NCBI GenBank assembly: GCA_900754525.1
Contig: CAAEDE010000031.1
Span: 1 to 57,004, forward strand
Length of the DNA stretch: 57,004 nt
Direction of reading: 5' to 3'
Source of the DNA: an uncultured Collinsella sp.
Lineage (GTDB): Bacteria; Actinomycetota; Coriobacteriia; Coriobacteriales; Coriobacteriaceae
In this document: positions 51,249 through 57,004 of the stretch, one piece after another
How the letters are laid out: each line of letters opens with the position of its first letter
Position numbering within the stretch: position 1 is the stretch's first letter
Translations under genes and position numbers: made by a program
The notes under the pieces: generated by a model
Databases searched by the model: none
What the model was told of the DNA's origin: nothing
What the model saw: only the letters and a program-made list of their open reading frames with translations

Positions 51249-53462
51249 CTAGCCGACCGTATCGTCAGGCGTGGGCGAGGGGTCGGGAGTGGGCGTAGGC
51301 GTAGGCGTAGGCGTAGGCGTAGGCGTAGGCGTAGGCGTGCCGCCATCGCCGCCGGTCGAACCACCAGTGGAGCCGCCCGTCGAGCCACCGGTCGTACCGG
51401 TGCCGCCGGTGGTGTCGCCGCCCGTGGTCTCGGTGGTCGTTGTCGTCGTTGTGGTGGTTTCCTCTTCGTCCTCGTTCTCGTCCTTGTCGTCGTTCTCCGT
51501 CTTCTTGGAGTTGTTGGTGCCGTAGAACTTCCAGACGCTGTTGTTCTTGTAGGTGGGCGCCGTTCCGGTCGCAAACTCCTCGCGCTCGGTACCGGTCAGA
51601 ACGGTGTTCATAAACCGCTTAAAGACAGGCAGGTTGGTGCTGTCGCCCAGCAGATCTGTGCCGTATTTTTGGATGGGGATCTCGCCCGCGGAATAGCCGG
51701 TCCACAGGGCGCACGCCAGCTGCGGGGTATAGCCGCAGAACCACAGGTTGGTGGTGTTGTCGGTGGTGCCCGTCTTGCCGGCATAGGGCTGGTTGACGCT
51801 CAGGGCACCGGCAGCACCCGTACCGCCGCCCTTCATGACGCCGGACAGAACATCGGTGACCGCGGCGGCCTCGCCCTCGGTAAGTACCTGTGAGGGATTG
51901 TCGGTGTGCTGGTACAGCACCGAACCGGTACGAGAGTCAATCTCGGTGATGGCGATCGGCTGGCGATAGTAGCCGCCGTTGGCAAACGTCGCGTAGGCGG
52001 CGGCCATCTCGAGCGGCGAGATCGAGCCGGTGCCGAGGGTCATGACGGGAACGTCCTCGATGTTGTCCTTGGCGGGATCGATGCCGAGCTTTTTGACGAG
52101 CGAGATGATCTTGCTGTTGCCGACGGCTTCCGCCACCTGGATGTAGCCGGTGTTGGAGGAGTATGCCGTCGCCTGCTTAAGCGTGATGTTGCCATAGCTA
52201 TGGTTGGCGTAGTTTTGGACCTCGGTCGTGGTGCCCTTGGCCTTGAGCGGCGAGTTGCAGTTGAGGGTGACGTTGGGGTTCATGCCGTTTTGGATGGCAG
52301 TTGCCAGCGTAAAGGCCTTAAAGGTGGAGCCGACGGGACGCTTGGCCGTGGCATGGTTTACGTGGTTCTCGTCGGCGTTGTAGTCATAGCCGCCCACCAT
52401 GCACTTGATGTAGCCGGTCTTGGGGTCGACGACGACCATGCCCATGTCCAGGCCGTCGAGTGAGAGCGTGTCGAGCTGCTCGCGGACGGCATTCTCTGCC
52501 ACCTGCTGCATCGTGGGGTCGATGGTGGTCTTGACGGTCAGGCCGCCCTTAAAGAGCACGTCGGTCGAGAACTCCTGCTCCAGCAGCTGCTTAACATAGG
52601 CGACAAAGTAGGGCTGCGAGTATACGTCGACGCCGCTGCCCGAAATCTCGGTCACGTTGAGGGTGATGGGCTCGGCCTGTGCGGCATCGTGCTCCTCCTG
52701 GGTGATGTGGCCCAGGCGCAGCATGTTGTCGAGAACCTTGTTGCGGCGAGACAGTGCCAGGTCGGGGTTGACCGTGGGGTCGTACTGCGAAGGCGAGTTG
52801 GGAAGGCCGATGAGCAGCGCGGCCTCGCTCAGGGTGAGGTCGGCGGCGCTCTTGGACAGGTAGGTCTCGGCTGCGGCCTCGATGCCGTAGGCGCCGTGAC
52901 CGTAATAGATGGTGTTGAGGTACATCATGAGGATCTCGTCTTTGGAGTACATGTCCTCCATCTTGATGGCGATGTAGGCCTCGCGCACCTTACGCTCGAT
53001 GGTCGAGTCGAACTGCTCCTCCTGCAGAATGGTGTTGCGCACCAGCTGCTGGGTGATAGTCGAGGCGCCTTCGTGCCCGCCGCCGAGGGTTGCCACCGCA
53101 GCACGCGCGATACCCCACAGGTCGATACCGCCGTGCTCGTAGAAGCGCTCGTCCTCGACGTCAACGGTGCCCTGCAGCACGTAGGGGGAGACCTCGTCCT
53201 TGGTGATGGACTTGCGGTTTTGCGTGTAGAAGCTCGCGATCTTGTTGCCGTTGCAGTCGACGATCTCGGTGGGCTCGCTCACCAGATACGCGTTGGCGTC
53301 GGTGTAGTCGGGCAGATCGGACAGCCAGCGGTTGACGTTGCCGACCATGCCGATGCCAAATGCCACGCCCGCGATAAGCAAAAAGCCCAAAAACGAGAGC
53401 AGGATTATGGGCAGGGCATGCGTCTTTGAACGGCTGCGTCCCTGTCGTTGGCGAGGACCCAT
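51249..53462 (-). CDS. Bifunctional penicillin-binding protein (class A, GT51 + transpeptidase)
   Basis: 737-residue peptidoglycan synthase. One membrane anchor at about 17-40; glycosyltransferase motifs EDERFYEHGGID (catalytic Glu about 103) and GASTITQQLVRN; transpeptidase motifs GSTFK (serine nucleophile), SSNTGY and KTGTTD. The C-terminal tail after about residue 650 is disordered: Glu/Asp/Lys, then threonine runs, Gly-Gly-Ser repeats and a Thr-Pro dipeptide run coded by eight GTAGGC hexamers (51291-51338). The ATG at 53462 follows GGAGG; the frame is open further upstream without a good start. It is divergent from the U32 gene. Confidence 0.95.
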   Translation of the reverse strand: MGPRQRQGRSRSKTHALPIILLSFLGFLLIAGVAFGIGMVGNVNRWLSDLPDYTDANAYLVSEPTEIVDCNGNKIASFYTQNRKSITKDEVSPYVLQGTVDVEDERFYEHGGIDLWGIARAAVATLGGGHEGASTITQQLVRNTILQEEQFDSTIERKVREAYIAIKMEDMYSKDEILMMYLNTIYYGHGAYGIEAAAETYLSKSAADLTLSEAALLIGLPNSPSQYDPTVNPDLALSRRNKVLDNMLRLGHITQEEHDAAQAEPITLNVTEISGSGVDVYSQPYFVAYVKQLLEQEFSTDVLFKGGLTVKTTIDPTMQQVAENAVREQLDTLSLDGLDMGMVVVDPKTGYIKCMVGGYDYNADENHVNHATAKRPVGSTFKAFTLATAIQNGMNPNVTLNCNSPLKAKGTTTEVQNYANHSYGNITLKQATAYSSNTGYIQVAEAVGNSKIISLVKKLGIDPAKDNIEDVPVMTLGTGSISPLEMAAAYATFANGGYYRQPIAITEIDSRTGSVLYQHTDNPSQVLTEGEAAAVTDVLSGVMKGGGTGAAGALSVNQPYAGKTGTTDNTTNLWFCGYTPQLACALWTGYSAGEIPIQKYGTDLLGDSTNLPVFKRFMNTVLTGTEREEFATGTAPTYKNNSVWKFYGTNNSKKTENDDKDENEDEEETTTTTTTTTETTGGDTTGGTGTTGGSTGGSTGGSTGGDGGTPTPTPTPTPTPTPTPTPDPSPTPDDTVG
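51291..51338. repeat. Hexanucleotide microsatellite in the PBP tail
   Basis: About eight tandem copies of GTAGGC on the plus strand encode a Thr-Pro run near the protein's C-terminus on the minus strand. Copy-number change would alter the tail by two residues per unit without a frameshift. Confidence 0.88.
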
Positions 53463-53624
53463 ATATTGACCTCCAGGTATGTCGTGCCGAACGGTGGATG
53501 TGCCGTCGGGGCAGGATGGACATAAGTTATTACACGATAAACCAAACGGGGCGCGCGAGGCCTCGTGTATGCTGGAAGACGGCATTTTTCAGAGTGAATG
53601 CATACCTTGGTAAGGAGTTTGTCG

Positions 53625-55583
53625 ATGGCGATTCGGGCGATGGGGCCGAGCGGACAATACGAGACTGGATTGAATGCTGCCGGTGCGGTGCTGCCCGAGC
53701 TGCTGGCGCCGGCGGGCGGACTCGACCAGATGCTTGCGGCCATCGCCGCGGGTGCCGATGCCATCTATGCGGGGTTGGGCGGCTTTAACGCCCGCGTGAG
53801 CGCGCATGGCTTTACGGATGACGAGTTTGCGCGCGGCTGCGCCGTGGCGCATGCCCATGGCGTGCGCGTGTACGTGACGCTCAACGTGTTCGTATTTGAC
53901 GATGAGTTGTCCGACGCGGTGGCGCTGGGAGCTCATGCACTGGAGCTGGGCGCCGATGCTCTGATTGTCGCCGATGCCGGGTTGGCCTGCGCGCTGCGCG
54001 CGGCGATTCCCGGGGTCGAGATTCACCTGTCTACGCAGGCGGGCGTTCATAGCGAAGGCGCCATGCGGCTGGCGGCCGATGAGCTGGGGGTCGAGCGTGT
54101 GACGACGGCGCGCGAGCTGACGGTCGACGAGATTGCGGCGCTATGTGCCACGGGCGTGCCCATCGAGGTATTCTGCCACGGTGCGATTTGCATCGGTTAT
54201 TCGGGGGCGTGCGAGTTCTCGGCCCTGCGGCGTGGGCGCTCGGCGATGCGCGGCGACTGCACGCAGCCGTGCCGTCTGGCGTACGACCTGGTGGACGAGG
54301 CGGGGCAGAGCGTTGTCGCCGTCGAGGGAGATCGCCTGCTGTGCCCGCGTGACTATCTGGGTATTGCGCATCTGCCCGAGCTTGTAGATGCCGGCGTGGC
54401 GTCGCTCAAGATTGAGGGGCGCATGAAGAACCCCGATTACGTATTCAATGTGGTGCGGGTGTGGCGCCGGGCACTCGATATGCTGCGCGACGGCACGTGG
54501 GACCCCGATGCCGTGGAAGAGCTTGAACGCGAGCTGGGGAGGTCGTTTAACCGTGGGTTTACCGATGCGTACCTGCGAGGGCGTTCGGGTGCCGAGCTGA
54601 TGAGCTTTGAGCGCGCAATTAACCAGGGCGTGCGCGTGGGGCGTTTGGTCGCTGTGGGCCACGAAGAGGTGACCGTTGAGCTCGACGCCGCCGTGGCGGC
54701 GGGTGACACGCTCGAGATTCGGTTCTATCCGGGTGTCGACGCGCGTCCCGATGTGCCCAAGCGCTGGCCGCAGGTGCCCTGCCCGGTGGATGCCGCAGCG
54801 GGGAAGCGCGTCGTCGTGCATTGCAAGCGTAAGGTGGACGCGGGCTGCGAGGTGTACCTGATTCGCAGCGCCGGCGTGTTGGATCAGACGGCGGCGGTGT
54901 TGGGGCGCATGCGGGCCGAGGCGGATGCGATTGCGCCCGTTGCGCGTGCCGTTGAGGTGCTGCCCTTGGATAGCGTTGCGGTGGATGGCGGTGCGTCGAC
55001 GGAGTTGGTGGAGTGCGCGGTTCCCGCTCGCATGGTTTTTGCTTGGCAGCTGATGGATGCCGACCCGCGCGGAGAACTCGATTTGTCCGACGCCGTTGTG
55101 GTGCTTGACGAGGTGTGCCGCACGGGTGACGCTGATCGGACCCGCTCACTGATTCAGCGTACCGGGCGCGTCGTCTGCCGCAACCTGGGACAGGTGGTGA
55201 TCGCTCGCGAGCTGGACGTGACGTTTGACGTGGCGGCACCGGTGTTCTGCACGAATCGGGCCACGCTTACCTGGCTGCGCGGACTCGGTGCGGGGCGGGT
55301 GTACTTGCCGGCCGAGTTGCTCGGCAATGATGCGGAGCGTATTGCCGAACTGGCAGCTGAACCCGGCGTCTTGGGTCCGGTCGACGCCGAGCGTCCCGAG
55401 CTTATGGTGTGCGAGCACTGCCTGCTGACCGCCGAGGGCGTCTGCGCCACCGATGCGACGGGACAGGTCCGTTGCCGCGACTGCTTGCGTCGTCGGCAGG
55501 TACGCTATCTGGTCGAGCGTGACGGTACACGTCTGCCAGTTGCCATTGACGCATGCGGCAGGACGAGGATTTTCCTGTCGTAG
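53625..55583 (+). CDS. U32 peptidase-family protein, RlhA-like (short form)
   Basis: 652 residues, close to E. coli RlhA (YdcP, 653), which is needed for 23S rRNA hydroxycytidine; the same role is plausible. ELLAPAGGLDQMLAAIAAGA at the N-terminus, HGAICIGYSGACEFS and CTQPCRLAY as the Fe-S cysteine region, LKIEGRMKNPDYVFNVV near 265, and CEHCLLTAEGVC near the end. AAGGAG fixes ATG at 53625 instead of an ATG nine codons upstream. A paralogue with an extended form lies at 3.0-5.5 kb. It is followed after 96 bases by tyrS. Confidence 0.9.
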   Translation: MAIRAMGPSGQYETGLNAAGAVLPELLAPAGGLDQMLAAIAAGADAIYAGLGGFNARVSAHGFTDDEFARGCAVAHAHGVRVYVTLNVFVFDDELSDAVALGAHALELGADALIVADAGLACALRAAIPGVEIHLSTQAGVHSEGAMRLAADELGVERVTTARELTVDEIAALCATGVPIEVFCHGAICIGYSGACEFSALRRGRSAMRGDCTQPCRLAYDLVDEAGQSVVAVEGDRLLCPRDYLGIAHLPELVDAGVASLKIEGRMKNPDYVFNVVRVWRRALDMLRDGTWDPDAVEELERELGRSFNRGFTDAYLRGRSGAELMSFERAINQGVRVGRLVAVGHEEVTVELDAAVAAGDTLEIRFYPGVDARPDVPKRWPQVPCPVDAAAGKRVVVHCKRKVDAGCEVYLIRSAGVLDQTAAVLGRMRAEADAIAPVARAVEVLPLDSVAVDGGASTELVECAVPARMVFAWQLMDADPRGELDLSDAVVVLDEVCRTGDADRTRSLIQRTGRVVCRNLGQVVIARELDVTFDVAAPVFCTNRATLTWLRGLGAGRVYLPAELLGNDAERIAELAAEPGVLGPVDAERPELMVCEHCLLTAEGVCATDATGQVRCRDCLRRRQVRYLVERDGTRLPVAIDACGRTRIFLS

Positions 55584-55679
55584 GTGCCGCGTCGCGTCAG
55601 TTTGTTATCATATGAGAGTTTATGGACTTCCAGCACCGCCGTATCCGGTGAGGGTGCTATAGCAAAAGGAGGATACCCA

Positions 55680-56891
55680 ATGCTGTCTGTTGACGAGCAA
55701 ATGCGTATCATCACCTCGGGCGCCGCGCAGATCGTTCCCGAGGCCGACCTTCGCAAGAAGCTTGAGAAGGGCGAGCCCCTCAACATCAAGCTCGGCGTCG
55801 ACCCCACCAGCCCCGACCTGCACCTGGGCCATGCCGTGCCGCTGCGCAAGATGCGCCAGTTCCAGGACCTGGGCCACAACGTCACCCTTATCATCGGCAA
55901 CGGCACCGCGCTGATCGGCGATCCCTCGGGCAAGAACTCCACGCGTCCGCAGCTTTCGCAGGAGCAGATCGAGGCCAACGCCGAGACCTACGTGAGCCAG
56001 GCCATGAAGATCCTGGACCCCGAGAAGACCACCATCGTGCACAACGGCGATTGGATCCTTTCGATGGATCTGGCCGGCCTGCTGCAGGTGTGCTCCAAGT
56101 TCACCGTCGCCCGCATTCTTGAGCGCGACGACTTTACCAAGCGCTACCAGTCTCAGACGCCGATCGCCCTGCATGAGTTCCTGTATCCCGTGATGCAGGC
56201 TTTCGACTCTGTGCAGATCAAGGCCGACGTGGAGATGGGCGGCACCGATCAGCTCTTCAACCTGCTCGCCGGCCGTGAGCTCATGGAGAAGATGGGCATG
56301 GAGCCCCAGATCGCGCTCACCATGCCGCTGCTCGAGGGCACCGATGGCGTTCGTAAGATGTCCAAGTCCTATGGCAACTACATCGGCCTGACCGACGCGC
56401 CCAAGGATATGTTCGGCAAGACCATGTCCATCCCCGATGAGATGATCGGCAAGTACTATCGTCTGGCCAGCTCGCTCACCCCGGCCGAGGTCGACAAGAT
56501 CGACGCTGCTCTGGCCGACGGCTCTGCCGATCCCTATGAGCTCAAGCGCGCTCTGGGTCGCGACCTGTGCGACACCTACCACGGCGCTGGCGCCGGCGAC
56601 GAGGCTCAGGCCGAGTTCGACCGCGTGTTCAAGGAGGGCCAGCTCGCCGACTTCCCCGAGAAACACGTTGAGCTGACCGTCAACGACGAGGGCCAGATCT
56701 ACCTCGCCGGCCTGCTCAAGGACTTGGGTCTTTCGGCGAGCGCCGGCCAGGCCCGTCGCGATATCGACGGCGGCGGCGTCAAGATCAACGGCAAGGCCGT
56801 GGCTCCCAAGAGCTATAACATCGATCCCAGCGCCCTCAAGCTGGGTGACACCCTCTCCGTAGGCAAGCGCAAGGGTTTCAAGTTGATTTAG
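55680..56891 (+). CDS. tyrS: Tyrosyl-tRNA synthetase
   Basis: Class I aminoacyl-tRNA synthetase, 403 residues. HIGH-type HLGH at 48-51, VEMGGTDQLFNLLAGREL near 181-198, KMSKS near 225-229, and a C-terminal S4 RNA-binding domain (about 335-403, GQARRDIDGGGVKINGKAV). AAAGGAGG precedes the ATG at 55680. The protein resembles the shorter TyrRS type with GGTDQ motif. No T-box leader was seen in the 96 bases upstream. Confidence 0.97.
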   Translation: MLSVDEQMRIITSGAAQIVPEADLRKKLEKGEPLNIKLGVDPTSPDLHLGHAVPLRKMRQFQDLGHNVTLIIGNGTALIGDPSGKNSTRPQLSQEQIEANAETYVSQAMKILDPEKTTIVHNGDWILSMDLAGLLQVCSKFTVARILERDDFTKRYQSQTPIALHEFLYPVMQAFDSVQIKADVEMGGTDQLFNLLAGRELMEKMGMEPQIALTMPLLEGTDGVRKMSKSYGNYIGLTDAPKDMFGKTMSIPDEMIGKYYRLASSLTPAEVDKIDAALADGSADPYELKRALGRDLCDTYHGAGAGDEAQAEFDRVFKEGQLADFPEKHVELTVNDEGQIYLAGLLKDLGLSASAGQARRDIDGGGVKINGKAVAPKSYNIDPSALKLGDTLSVGKRKGFKLI

Positions 56892-56893
56892 TT

Positions 56894-56915
56894 CCGCCGT
56901 TCTACCGAACGGCGG
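56894..56915 (+). other. Hairpin directly after tyrS
   Basis: Perfect 9-bp stem CCGCCGTTC/GAACGGCGG with loop TACC, two bases after the tyrS stop. No T-tract follows; it may stabilise the mRNA. Confidence 0.5.
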
Positions 56916-56965
56916 ACCGGCCGACGCTGCGCGGGCCGCATTTGGACAATCTGACGTTCAACTTC

Positions 56966-57004
56966 AAGGGCGCGACCAGAAGGTCAGCGCCCTTTCGTTT
57001 CACG
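56966..57004 (+). terminator. Terminator downstream of tyrS
   Basis: AAGGGCGC (56966-56973) pairs with GCGCCCTT (56987-56994), then TCGTTT at the window edge. It probably ends the tyrS transcript. Confidence 0.65.

Overview
The window looks like chromosomal DNA from a high-GC gut actinobacterium of the class Coriobacteriia, most likely Collinsella or a close relative. This rests on base composition, ribosomal gene order, an L-A-A-T-G sortase-type signal and the purine-catabolism cluster. It is inference from sequence; no database search was possible. No tRNA, rRNA, CRISPR array, transposase or complete insertion sequence was recognised.

Layout. (1) 0.4-6.2 kb: a Gfo/Idh/MocA oxidoreductase with a DeoR regulator, a convergent U32 peptidase-family/pseudouridine synthase operon, and RidA. 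(2) 6.3-16.7 kb: first half of a urate/purine degradation locus. It holds a DauR/YheO-type regulator divergent from an NCS2 permease, SsnA aminohydrolase, YgfK, a protein with four 4Fe-4S motifs, and a one-chain selenium-dependent xanthine dehydrogenase. (3) 16.8-28.2 kb: an accessory island. It starts with ten tandem 62-bp palindromic repeats, then an AbiEi-like protein, two more 62-bp units, two different ATPase/nuclease-fold proteins (one behind a 50-bp palindrome, one behind five exact 23-bp iterons), a DnaQ-type exonuclease, an unrecognised 411-aa protein, a sortase-anchored Ig-repeat surface protein and two unrecognised proteins. (4) 28.4-38.3 kb: second half of the purine locus. A second DauR-type regulator is divergent from ygeX, ygeY, ygeW, mocA and hydA, followed by yqeC, yqeB and xdhC, which mature the Mo/Se cofactor. 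(5) 38.6-49.3 kb: the distal spc and alpha ribosomal operons from rplE to truA, with secY, adk, map, infA and rpoA. The usual upstream neighbours of rplE (rplX, rplN) are not here; xdhC is. (6) 49.4-57.0 kb: glycosyltransferase-like protein, ArgR, a bifunctional penicillin-binding protein, a second U32 protein and tyrosyl-tRNA synthetase.

How it works together. The permease would import urate or xanthine. The selenium-molybdenum dehydrogenase, with YgfK and the ferredoxin as likely electron carriers, would interconvert oxidised purines. SsnA, HydA, YgeY, YgeW and YgeX would open the rings and degrade the fragments down to diaminopropionate, ammonia and carbamoyl products. YqeB, YqeC, XdhC and MocA would supply the mature cofactor. 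Comparable clusters are known from E. coli (yge/ygf/yqe) and from urate-consuming gut anaerobes; the exact order of reactions here is inferred.

The parts most worth a second look are the island's repeats (62-bp palindrome array, 23-bp iterons, 50-bp palindrome), the two large dispersed hairpins around 35.56 and 38.35 kb, and the break in the spc operon upstream of rplE.
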